Shown here in pieces: positions 9,501 to 17,110 of a DNA stretch of 36,267 nucleotides. A program made the translations under genes and the position numbers. The stretch spans positions 1-36,267 of the forward strand of contig JADGNY010000069.1 in the NCBI GenBank assembly GCA_017883235.1, read 5' to 3'. The DNA is from Thermoanaerobaculia bacterium. Its GTDB lineage: Bacteria > Acidobacteriota > Thermoanaerobaculia > Gp7-AA8. A model generated the notes under the pieces. The model did not search any database. It was not told where the DNA came from and was given only the letters and a program-made list of their open reading frames with translations. The stretch's first letter is position 1. The number at the start of each line of letters is the position of its first letter.

Positions 9501-12500
9501 GCCTTCGGGCAGCACTACGGGTGGTTTCCCGTTCGGCACAAGGTCGTTGAAACGGACGCAGGTTGGACGAATCGGATCAGGCGCGCAGAAGATCGACTCC
9601 ACCGTAATGCCGGAGTCCTCCAATACGGGATTTCCGGAACCCTGCGAGGCATAAGTCAGAGGCGACTGCGCCATGACGCGCAGCTTGTTGTGCAGGTTGG
9701 GCTGCTGGTACTGCCAGAAACCCTGTTTGAGCGTCGATAGGTCCGTTGTAATAAACGGCACGAGCTGCGCCGGCGTCGCGGCACTATAGATATTGTAGGG
9801 TTTCCACGCGGTCACGTCGTACGGCATCGACGCAGCGCCGTCGTAATAAAGGATCTCAACGCTGTCGAGGGTGTACTCATGGCGCACGCGGTCCGACTTC
9901 CCCCGCTGCGGCGGGACATACTCGATGTAGTCGCTGCCCATGGTATTGCCACCGAAAACACTGATGACCGAGGCCGATGGATTGACGCCCTTCATGAACT
10001 CGATGTCGATGTATGAGTCCATCGGCAGCATGTACGCATCGAGATCGGCCGGTTGCGGCAACGATGTTCCCGTCCAGAGCTCGTACGTCTCTTGCGTATG
10101 CATGTTGAGGGCTTTGCCGGAGTCCGCGAGGTTCTCTTTGAGGAGCCTGTTCTTGCCCGTATTGAGATCGGAATTAAAGAGCCAGGAGAACTCGAACTTC
10201 GCGCAGCGGTCCTTGCGCAGGACGCGCACGCACACTTCGATCGACCCGGCGATCGCGAACGGCTTCGTTCCCTCGGCGGCGAGCGACGCCGCGGCGCTGA
10301 TGCCGAAGCCGAATCCGAAGATCGAGAGCTGGACGCTGCCCCCGATCCGGATCGACGCGCCGATTTGCCGGGGACGGAAGCTGATGTGGCCGGCCGTGTC
10401 GAGATACGCGCTCAATTCGGCTTTCAGCGGACCGAACTTCTTGCTGAGGTGGTAGGAAGCGCCGGCACCGGCCCGGATGCCGGCATTCGACATCATGAAA
10501 TAGAAATAGGCGTCAATGATCGACAGCAGCCGCACGCTGACGCGCTCGTTGACGGGATTCTCTTTGCCAATGTCGATGTACCAGGCGAAGGAGCTACCCC
10601 AGAAGAATCCCATCTGGATGAGGGCATCGACGGTGGCGATGCCTCCCGGACTGGGGTCCTCAGCGGGGATCAAGTACTTCACGCCGAACGCCGCTTCGAC
10701 CGAGGTCTTGGTGATGGCGATCAATGCGAAGAACGGCGGGTCGGTCGTATCGGTAAGACGGATGCGCTCCTTGAGGATCTGCCCCTGGCCCTGCAACAGA
10801 AACACTTCCGGTAGCGATAAGAGAAAGAAGATTTTGCTGGAGAAGGTGATTCCGCTGTCCGCGGCGGTTGCCAGCGACACTCCGGCGCCCAGCGAGAACC
10901 CGCTGGTCTGCGCGAATTTCGAGATCTGAATGCCTTCCTGATAATCATCGGCGATCTTGGCCTTGTAGTACTTCCACCACGGCGCGCTCTCGTCGTGGAG
11001 GACCTGGTCCCGGCTGGCCACATATCTCTGGCCGAAAAGGGCACGGAAGTCCCAGATCCCAAGGCCGGTGGCGCCCAGCAGAATGGGAGTGGACAGCTCG
11101 AGCCCGACGTCGATGATGAATGACGGCACGCTGGGATTGAGGCGCATGGACGCGGCGCCGCCCATCTCGAGCCTCGGCAATCGGAAGGAGATGGAGCCAA
11201 CGTACTCCGTCCCGCTTCCAGGCGGCTGGGCAGCACGCATCGCCAGGTAGCCGTGTAGGATCAGCGCAGCGTTATCGGGCTCGGCGTCGTTGGGAATCAG
11301 CAGATCGACGGTGATGCTCTGGATACGTATGAAGCGGTCGGGCTTGCGCTGGTTCGGATCGCCGTCGGACAGACTGTTGTTGTCAACGGTGTAATAGAAC
11401 GCGATCCCGCTCCCGCTGGCGTCGACACCTCCGGGACTGACGTTGATGCTGCCGTCAAAGGTGAAGTACTTGTACTGCCGCAGGTGCCCATCGTGCTCCT
11501 GCTCGTGAGAGCCGAAGCCGATCGCTGTCACAGACAGATTCACCGGCCCGACCTTCAGGGGGATGGCGCGCGGCAAAGTGAGCTTGCCGCCCTCGAGCTC
11601 GATCTTGCCGTCGTCCCAGATGGTCAGCTTCTGCACTTCGATCTTGTCAGGCAGGAACTTGCCGATGACACCGCCCTGGTCCGCGAAGTCGAGGGCGCCG
11701 ATAATGGTGACGAAGAAACGGTGGTCCTTCCGTTCTACGGAGAGGCTGTAAATCTCGACATCGAGCACGCCCGGAATGCTCAGTGCGCGGATTCCCTGAT
11801 CGTCCGCAGCCGTTACTTTGAAGTTTCCATCGCTGCCAATATGGACGGTGATCTGTATCTCAGCGTCGTTTCCCTTGTCGTCCTTGAAACCGGGGATCTT
11901 CATCGACCCGCGGATGTCGGACGTGGTGATGGTGTTCTGATGGAGCGAGACGCTGACCGCGCTGAGAGCGATCTCGAAGCCCGACCCGAACTTCGCCTTC
12001 ACCAGCGCCGGCGTCGTCGAGGTTGGATTGACCGCCTCCAACGCGATCCTGCCGGACAAGCCACCCGTGCCCGCCAGGATCTTGAGACCGACGAGCCGGG
12101 CACTCGACGCAGGGTCTTGATTGAAAAACGGTGGCAGCTTGACCGTCGCCTTGTCGATAAAGACGCCGACGAAGTCGACCGGCCTGCCGTCGGCGGTCGC
12201 CTCGGGGATGTTCGTCGTGCGGCTCAGATCGAGCCGCGCTCCGGAGATCTCGATCTGGAATCCGGTGCTCCCGATCTGCGACGGATCCAGCGACGCCGTG
12301 AGAGTCTCGTCGTAGCCGATTCCCTCCTCGGTGCTGAAGGAGAAGGTCCCGGCGTCAAACGTGAGCTTCGACGATGCCGGGTCGTCGAGCGGCTTGCCTC
12401 CCACCGCGTCGAGCGGAACGAGGATGCTGCGTGGGAAGCGGATGGCGGCGCCGATCTGCAATGTCGCGTCGACGCGTGGCGTGATGAGCTTCAGGAAGTA

Positions 12501-13184
12501 GCTCTTCAGCGAGCCCCCGAACAGCCCGCCAAGGAACGTCTCGAGCCTTGCCTCCGTGCCGGCGAGGTCGAGGTCGTCCAGGATGTACGTGACGAACACT
12601 ACGATCGATGCGCCCTTGCCGATGACGCTCTCGATCTTCGTCAGAGCGTCGCCGAGAGGGTCGGTGCTCAGCGGATCGGCCGGAGTGATGGCCGTGGAAT
12701 ATGCAGTGCTGACGTCGGCCAGAAGCTTGTTGATCTGATCCAGAGGCGTGGCGCCCGTGACGAACACGCCGAGAGCACGGTCAAGAAGCTGGCGCTCAGT
12801 CAGACCTGTCGCAGTCAGGGCAAGTTGGTAGAAGTCCGCGGGCGAGAAGGCGAATGACTCGAGATGAAATTGTCGTACCCAGCCGAGAATGCCCCATTCG
12901 TAGCGAAGGGTGACCGGGAACTCGGACGTCGAACCCGCCTGTAGTCCCGGATTGAGCTCGAGGAAGATCCCGGTGCCCGGAACCTCGATCTCGAGCAGTT
13001 TGGCGCTGACTATGGTCAGACTGTAGTTCGCCGCGTCGCCGTGGGGGCTTCGACCCTGCTCGAAGTCCTTGAAATAGAGGCCGGTGAGGAGATTCCCGAT
13101 GCCGTCTTTGACGAAGCCTAATGCTTCCGGCAACGCGTCGAGCGGCAGGAGCAAGGAGAGCTTCGGATAGTAGACCGTTGACAT
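6594..13184 (-). CDS. Giant protein B: unknown function, long Gly/Ser-rich beta-type repeats
   Basis: 2196 aa. The gene begins 24 nt after gene A ends, with a weak purine-rich AGAGAG before the ATG. The N-terminal 1000 or so residues are alternating hydrophobic/polar strands (for example GLSGRIALEAV, IGSDGNFKVTA, SIRIGGSVQLSIFGFGFGIS) with almost no Cys. This is typical of long beta-sheet scaffolds and reminiscent of the DUF6603 type of giant protein; that resemblance is from memory and weak. Around residues 1400-1450 lies a Pro-rich linker of SPPxx pentapeptides. The last 350 residues look globular, with Cys, Trp and Tyr. No signal peptide, transmembrane helix or catalytic motif is evident. 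Its position between A and C implies a joint complex (inference). Confidence 0.85.
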   Translation of the reverse strand: MSTVYYPKLSLLLPLDALPEALGFVKDGIGNLLTGLYFKDFEQGRSPHGDAANYSLTIVSAKLLEIEVPGTGIFLELNPGLQAGSTSEFPVTLRYEWGILGWVRQFHLESFAFSPADFYQLALTATGLTERQLLDRALGVFVTGATPLDQINKLLADVSTAYSTAITPADPLSTDPLGDALTKIESVIGKGASIVVFVTYILDDLDLAGTEARLETFLGGLFGGSLKSYFLKLITPRVDATLQIGAAIRFPRSILVPLDAVGGKPLDDPASSKLTFDAGTFSFSTEEGIGYDETLTASLDPSQIGSTGFQIEISGARLDLSRTTNIPEATADGRPVDFVGVFIDKATVKLPPFFNQDPASSARLVGLKILAGTGGLSGRIALEAVNPTSTTPALVKAKFGSGFEIALSAVSVSLHQNTITTSDIRGSMKIPGFKDDKGNDAEIQITVHIGSDGNFKVTAADDQGIRALSIPGVLDVEIYSLSVERKDHRFFVTIIGALDFADQGGVIGKFLPDKIEVQKLTIWDDGKIELEGGKLTLPRAIPLKVGPVNLSVTAIGFGSHEQEHDGHLRQYKYFTFDGSINVSPGGVDASGSGIAFYYTVDNNSLSDGDPNQRKPDRFIRIQSITVDLLIPNDAEPDNAALILHGYLAMRAAQPPGSGTEYVGSISFRLPRLEMGGAASMRLNPSVPSFIIDVGLELSTPILLGATGLGIWDFRALFGQRYVASRDQVLHDESAPWWKYYKAKIADDYQEGIQISKFAQTSGFSLGAGVSLATAADSGITFSSKIFFLLSLPEVFLLQGQGQILKERIRLTDTTDPPFFALIAITKTSVEAAFGVKYLIPAEDPSPGGIATVDALIQMGFFWGSSFAWYIDIGKENPVNERVSVRLLSIIDAYFYFMMSNAGIRAGAGASYHLSKKFGPLKAELSAYLDTAGHISFRPRQIGASIRIGGSVQLSIFGFGFGISAAASLAAEGTKPFAIAGSIEVCVRVLRKDRCAKFEFSWLFNSDLNTGKNRLLKENLADSGKALNMHTQETYELWTGTSLPQPADLDAYMLPMDSYIDIEFMKGVNPSASVISVFGGNTMGSDYIEYVPPQRGKSDRVRHEYTLDSVEILYYDGAASMPYDVTAWKPYNIYSAATPAQLVPFITTDLSTLKQGFWQYQQPNLHNKLRVMAQSPLTYASQGSGNPVLEDSGITVESIFCAPDPIRPTCVRFNDLVPNGKPPVVLPEGQRFFHHPFQIRFTGGSGSVVDHPPDGDGPAVWVDAGTTIELFPVEPSVSVHLTLTIGTDTATVSFYQQVPVPPPRPGLDPTQFGYVLTVTKPVKRGAAVDVGYDDISQPVHKIVISAGETSVYPPLICDTAVSAEGRDLERFLDALIRRGEHLSLNAVLCAGEHGDWDGGVGDTSPPIRWSPPHRSPPHRSPPYGSPRHGSPPFGSPPYGWSPPLTSPPFGQDCVLYNLLSFSDTELHAIITDGRGRPCPLDLTLIAGTISIDWNQVARVYDLRIDSAPPVAGANRTFLIDAEVVTPAGTKRVTLRGRSCHPIIRCEVAANSLPGPVTGAAQALGELLEILAAANRLVQPRVKLSPEEIAVFDRAFPRPGGVPPGETRKVWLTATVVPGPPVRIEVTFQDGVFSNAMSLALPFSRDGFRFDDVIGFGTLRADGLRLKDGPNTTFVIDARVRGPNGESTVALLGDSPIIVSNGQPVQPPRGEGTHWDNGGVYLHEICTLDYPTAAFNATLPTQSSVDAEVATIVNAFQGSIQPLWAPNRHYAIRVKTTDWLYQESNSGALSLLTHYTNDSVYGFCTVGPLGFFHIYSDANGVQVPRSDYAALEAAGHGDEFKLIGLLHYLDFDKCSPNANGQLINAKPLFYSSPSLSLFYLETYVARMFCGWAPFGGLEGANAVFEVLVKDPAPDPSVPEAGAVEAVWELSPLPLVSQDITILNNMITQGKPCAKVTEIKPTWLSSSFPLAAVQLKPLKLYTAIFNLRFKRQSDVDYVVREELRYGFQTSRYANLAEQVNSYKLKVDPDDGTVLKAALFEAGKAFAAADIAVATSVLDDTMPAGDPLRQAFADPFNRLIDGTLKLEAIHPPTGTEFNIIRDTASGRVLGIVVKNPEPFNDPKIPAVDVADTIRLSVNLGDSALYKCLYSKDLSQAFVTNSDNSMSLPAGGSLDFTFDYKQWDGSKYATVDTAAVHLVLP
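8838..8985 (-). repeat. Pro-rich SPP-pentapeptide repeat inside gene B
   Basis: About ten 15-nt degenerate units encode SPP[YFHIL][GR]-type pentapeptides, with interspersed Trp. At DNA level the plus strand shows a recurring GGTGGTGAGCC-like word. It probably forms an extended, flexible or surface-exposed linker between the long beta region and the C-terminal part. Such arrays expand and contract easily. Confidence 0.75.
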
Positions 13185-13208
13185 CGTTTTCTCTCTTCGA
13201 GTACGACC

Positions 13209-16200
13209 TCACATAGGCCGGCTGTCGAGCCAGCGCCTGATCAGTTGCCGGACCACGTCGATGATCTGGCCGATGGAAAGATGGGAATAGTGGGTGGACG
13301 GGACGTGGAAGTGTCCGGTGAGCGTTGCGCTGTTCCGCGTCACCCGGCAATAAGCGATACGGTAGAAGATCTCGTTTGAGAGGTAGTTGCTACCAGAGCC
13401 TTCCTTCGCCTCGCCTGTAGGTAGGACCTCATTCGCCTCATTGGTGTTCGTTGACCCCGGATGCTGCACGGGCGGCTTGCCAATGATGATGTAGCTCTGG
13501 TCAAAGAACAGGTTCTGCGTGGGCGCCGGGGGCCACGCGAACGGTCCCTCAACCATGTGCTTATGGTCCAGCGTGGTCTCGTAGAACGGCAGGTACGTCG
13601 CATCGCCGACTTTGCTCGACTGCTGGGACTTGCCTTCGTTGTCCTGACCCCCGCTCCGAAGCTGCCCGGCAAACCGCTCCAGGTCGAAGTAGCGCGCGCT
13701 GCCGTTTTGGCTCACGGAGATAATCGTGGTTGCGAGTAACGGGTCAGCTACGATGCCAGTTGGCAGGAGCCACCGGTTCGCCAGCTTTTCCACACGTCCT
13801 GCGTCGAAGTCGCGATAACGGACCGGAAAGATCGCGGTTTCCACGTAAGCTGGGGTGTGGTGGACGGGATCGGACGATAGGATCGTTTGGCCGTGCAGCG
13901 CGAGGGCGACGGCGCCGGCTGGATTGCTGGTCACGATGCCGTCGTCTGGGTTACTAGGGTCATCGAAGTCGAGTCGGAACGGATCGAAGCCCGTTAGTAG
14001 CACTCTCAGATACGTCTGATCGGTCGGCTGACCGGCAAAGTCGAGATCGTATCCCCGTGATGTCCGCTCGAGGGCGTTGAGGATCTCGTCGCGGGCCGTA
14101 AATGCCTTCACACAATACGGGTGGCTCTTGATGTCCACCGTTATGCGCAGGCGGGTCCAATAGAGCGTTCGGTCAAAGTCATTGGCATGCATGGGATCCT
14201 GCCCCGCCAACTTGCGCGCGCGCTTCAGGATTTTCGGCCCGATGGCGTTGACCTTGGCGAGAATACCCGCCTTCGCGGCCGGGTCGTCCTTGCCTATGTT
14301 CCCGAGATCCACGGCGAACTGATCGACCAAACTACGCATCCGGTCAATTCCGTCGGTGGGCGGGTTCTGGTCGAGATTGATGAAGTAATCCTCGACGTAT
14401 CGCTGCAGAGTGGAGGCGCTGACGAGAGAGGCCGAAGGCCCCAGCGGCGAGGGCCCTCCGCTCAGCACGATGACGGTGTCGCTGCCGCTAAGCGTCGCCG
14501 AGAAGATTGTATACTCATCGAAGCTGTCATCCGCTTTCTTGATCTGCACACGGTCGCCGGGGAAGATTTCGTTGCGCCAGTCATATCCGGCGATGGTGAT
14601 CGAATTCATACTTGCGTCGGCTGCGTCGATCCGTCGCTCGCTTACCGGCCAGATGTGTACTCCCATCTCTTCCTCAAAGATGCGGACATAGTTCTCCGAA
14701 GGTGCCTCGCCGGTCGCGAAGTCTTTGGAGGCGAAGAACTGTCCGTCGAGTGTGTAGACCTGGATATCCGTTGACGGAAACGCTGAGTCTCGAGTGCCGT
14801 CGGCTGTCTTAAGTCCCTGTATCCCGATACGGTAGCGGTCAAATGTAAAGCCGTTGATGTCCGTTATGGTTGTCTTTCCGTCGAGCACCACGGTCCGCTG
14901 CCAGTCTTTACTAAGTCCAGGTCCTAGACTCAACAGCATGTCCATTTCACTTTTCGATAGCCCGAGGATAAGGGCACTGCTCGGTGGGTAGCCGTTTGTC
15001 GGAGTCTGGAGGAAACGGAGCGTATGCACCGTAACGCCAGCATCAATGACTTCATCCTGCTGGAGTGCGTAGACGCCGAAAAGGCTCGGCTCGGCGAAAA
15101 AGCTGCTCCGGTCGCTGACTCCATCTGGAACGGATCTAAGCGAAACGAAGTCGACCGCCCCGGAAAAATCGCAAGCTGTCGCTACGGCGTAGAACAGCGT
15201 CCGCAAGTTGCCGGTCGTTTCCTGCGCCAGCCCGCAGCGCATCATCTGCCTCCAGCCGACGGCGCTCTCAGCATCCACGTAACGGTTGTCTTGAATATTG
15301 GACCACTTGATGTTCGCCGCGTGTTTCCAATTCGAGACTCGATCGATCGGCCCGAAGACGCAATCGGTGTACTTCAGTGCGGTCACGACTGTTGTCGGAA
15401 GCGGCACGGTCCGGGCCGCGACTTCCTGGCGGCCATAGAGAAGTCGAAGGAGCCACGCCACACCAACCTTCGCTCCGGAGGGGCCCGTGTTTGGATGGTT
15501 GAAGCCGACTGCGCTCGTCCACTGAGACGCGCCAAGCGCATCGGGCCCAACGAAGGGGCCGTTTCCGGAGATCAACTCGCCGTGTTCGACGTACATGACC
15601 GGGTTCTCGTTGTCGTCGCGTCTAAGCCGGATGAATTGCTCCAACTTGTCACTGGACGTGTTGACGGCGGCGCTTTTGTCGAGGATGAGGATCGGCCATC
15701 CCTGAGTGGCGTATGGCGCCGGCGCACCGGGATTCAGTGCGTCGCCGCCGACCTGGACCTGATTACCCGCGCCATCGTCGTAGTTGCGGTGGAAGTTCAG
15801 CGAGCTGCCGTTGTCGCTGCGGATGTCGACGTATAGTCTATTGGGCCCGGCGAAACAGTCGATGATGTTGGCGAAAATATCCTGTCCCGTGTACGGCCCC
15901 GGCGGCGTTACCGACGGTGGCATCGTGACCTTGCCGCCGTCATGCATGTGCAGCCCGTAGAAAGCTGCCGGGTCGAGAAAGTTGAGGATCTTTTCCTTCT
16001 CGAGCCGTTGCGCCAGAGTGCCGTCCGGGGCGCCCACGACGATTTCATTCACTGCTGTGCGGGCGTACCGGAGGTCGGGCGCGTAGACGCCCTCCTGCAA
16101 CATCACCTCGAAGCCGAAGTCATACGTGCCGCCGGCCGTGTTGAATAGGCCGAGATTTGTGCCCTCGCCAACAAAGGGAAGTTGCTTCGCGGGGTCCAGC

Positions 16201-16604
16201 CGAAAGAAGAGGTCGTCGAGCAGATTAGTGTCCGGGGTACTGGCATCGTGGCCGAGGAAGGTGGCAGGCACCGTGGTCTGCGTAGGGTTGAGCTCCAGGA
16301 AGTCATTCCAGATCGAGAGGATGAGGGAGGAAGACCCAGCCTGCGCGCGCAGCCGGGTGGCAGCGGCACCGCTCGCTCCTTCGAGGAATTCGTCGAGCCG
16401 CAAGCCGCGGTAGACGAAATAGCGGATCGGCATCAGTCCCTGAAGCGGCTGCGACAATGGCTTGAGGATGAGGTTCACAGCGTCGTTGTTCGCCGGATCG
16501 CGCTGCAGCGCGATCGTTCCGCTTGTCACGGCGTAGGCGTGAACGTCGCTTGTCGAGCGAAAGAGTGCCGTCGTGCGATATCGAGTGGTCGGGCTGCCGT
16601 CCAC
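13209..16604 (-). CDS. Giant protein A: unknown N-terminal region with C-terminal pyroglutamyl-peptidase-like (C15) domain, Cys replaced by Ser
   Basis: The open frame gives 1131 aa from GTG 16604, but that start lacks a ribosome site. The same frame continues plausibly coding upstream (FVFADVGSLTQTAQQAFGP before the GTG) to an in-frame TAG at 16755-16757, and beyond it to an ATG at 16883. The early part, about 55-80, carries IRYFVYRGLRLDEFLEG. From about residue 865 the sequence follows peptidase C15: LLTGFDPF...NPAGAVALAL, then ISVSQNGSARYFDLERF with the active-site Glu, and near the end YLSNEIFYRIAY and GHFHVPS with the active-site His. The usual YxCN motif reads YLSN (codon TCA at 13377-13379), so the nucleophile is missing. 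It is the first gene of the A-B-C operon, with no signal peptide seen. Coding is secure; the C15 relationship is fairly strong; the role is unknown. Confidence 0.85.
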   Translation of the reverse strand: MDGSPTTRYRTTALFRSTSDVHAYAVTSGTIALQRDPANNDAVNLILKPLSQPLQGLMPIRYFVYRGLRLDEFLEGASGAAATRLRAQAGSSSLILSIWNDFLELNPTQTTVPATFLGHDASTPDTNLLDDLFFRLDPAKQLPFVGEGTNLGLFNTAGGTYDFGFEVMLQEGVYAPDLRYARTAVNEIVVGAPDGTLAQRLEKEKILNFLDPAAFYGLHMHDGGKVTMPPSVTPPGPYTGQDIFANIIDCFAGPNRLYVDIRSDNGSSLNFHRNYDDGAGNQVQVGGDALNPGAPAPYATQGWPILILDKSAAVNTSSDKLEQFIRLRRDDNENPVMYVEHGELISGNGPFVGPDALGASQWTSAVGFNHPNTGPSGAKVGVAWLLRLLYGRQEVAARTVPLPTTVVTALKYTDCVFGPIDRVSNWKHAANIKWSNIQDNRYVDAESAVGWRQMMRCGLAQETTGNLRTLFYAVATACDFSGAVDFVSLRSVPDGVSDRSSFFAEPSLFGVYALQQDEVIDAGVTVHTLRFLQTPTNGYPPSSALILGLSKSEMDMLLSLGPGLSKDWQRTVVLDGKTTITDINGFTFDRYRIGIQGLKTADGTRDSAFPSTDIQVYTLDGQFFASKDFATGEAPSENYVRIFEEEMGVHIWPVSERRIDAADASMNSITIAGYDWRNEIFPGDRVQIKKADDSFDEYTIFSATLSGSDTVIVLSGGPSPLGPSASLVSASTLQRYVEDYFINLDQNPPTDGIDRMRSLVDQFAVDLGNIGKDDPAAKAGILAKVNAIGPKILKRARKLAGQDPMHANDFDRTLYWTRLRITVDIKSHPYCVKAFTARDEILNALERTSRGYDLDFAGQPTDQTYLRVLLTGFDPFRLDFDDPSNPDDGIVTSNPAGAVALALHGQTILSSDPVHHTPAYVETAIFPVRYRDFDAGRVEKLANRWLLPTGIVADPLLATTIISVSQNGSARYFDLERFAGQLRSGGQDNEGKSQQSSKVGDATYLPFYETTLDHKHMVEGPFAWPPAPTQNLFFDQSYIIIGKPPVQHPGSTNTNEANEVLPTGEAKEGSGSNYLSNEIFYRIAYCRVTRNSATLTGHFHVPSTHYSHLSIGQIIDVVRQLIRRWLDSRPM

Positions 16605-16754
16605 GGGGCCGAAGGCCTGCTGCGCGGTCTGCGTGAGCGACCCGACGTCGGCGAAGACGAAGGAGTAGGGCTGGAGCTCCGTCGCCTTCGCTGCTGCAAC
16701 TGTCCCGCTTGGCAGCGACTGTTGCCCCGTTACCCCATTTTCAACATCTCCGTA

Positions 16755-16883
16755 CTACAGGGAAAGCACCTGTTGATGTTGGTGGATCTTCTGAATGAGT
16801 GCTGACAGTATTTCCTTCCCGCGAAGAAGGCTAGAGAGGTCAGGACTGCCGAGAAGCGCCCTGTCAAACGTTACATCGTTCAT
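16755..16883 (-). CDS. 42-codon frame, apparent N-terminus of protein A cut off by TAG
   Basis: ATG 16883 opens a 42-codon frame (MNDVTFDRALLGSPDLSSLL, then a helical stretch) ending in TAG at 16755-16757. It is in the same frame as gene A, and the 50 codons between the TAG and GTG 16604 are open and protein-like. It also lies 10-20 nt downstream of a good promoter, with AGGA 11 nt before the ATG, and an in-frame stop closes the frame further upstream. The natural reading is that this is the true N-terminus of A, giving a total of 1224 codon positions. The TAG would then be a nonsense mutation, a sequence error, or a site of readthrough. A free 42-aa leader peptide is the alternative. Confidence 0.6.
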   Translation of the reverse strand: MNDVTFDRALLGSPDLSSLLRGKEILSALIQKIHQHQQVLSL

Positions 16884-16900
16884 GACGACCGAGTTCCTGC

Positions 16901-16929
16901 AACATACGTCGGGAGTCTACTGAAGTCAA
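16901..16929 (-). promoter_or_regulatory. Sigma70-type promoter of the A-B-C operon
   Basis: On the minus strand TTGACT (16924-16929, 5/6 of the -35 consensus) and TATGTT (16901-16906, 4/6 of the -10 consensus) are separated by exactly 17 bp. Transcription should begin near 16894, about 10 nt before ATG 16883, giving a very short leader. This supports 16883 rather than 16604 as the start of gene A. Confidence 0.65.
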
Positions 16930-17110
16930 GGACCCACTCACCCGGCAACGAAACCGGGACCGATAAGGCGTCGCATTCCACCGTTCTTGGGCCCAAGAAG
17001 GATGATTTCGCGTCAGTTTGTCGACTTGTTTGAGCTGTTCATGGCGCTGCAAAGCCGGTGGATGTCGAGATCACGAAGCAAGCGAACGTCCAGCTCTAGC
17101 GCCTTGGCCC

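Noticed and set aside
797-16883. Contractile injection system, T6SS or Rhs/polymorphic toxin locus
   Set aside because: No sheath, tube, baseplate, spike, AAA+ ATPase, YD-repeat or immunity gene can be seen. Only the gene sizes recall such loci.
16941-16958. Hairpin CCCGG...CCGGG as terminator after the glycosyltransferase
   Set aside because: Only a 5-bp stem with no T-run following, and it lies about 150 nt beyond the stop codon.
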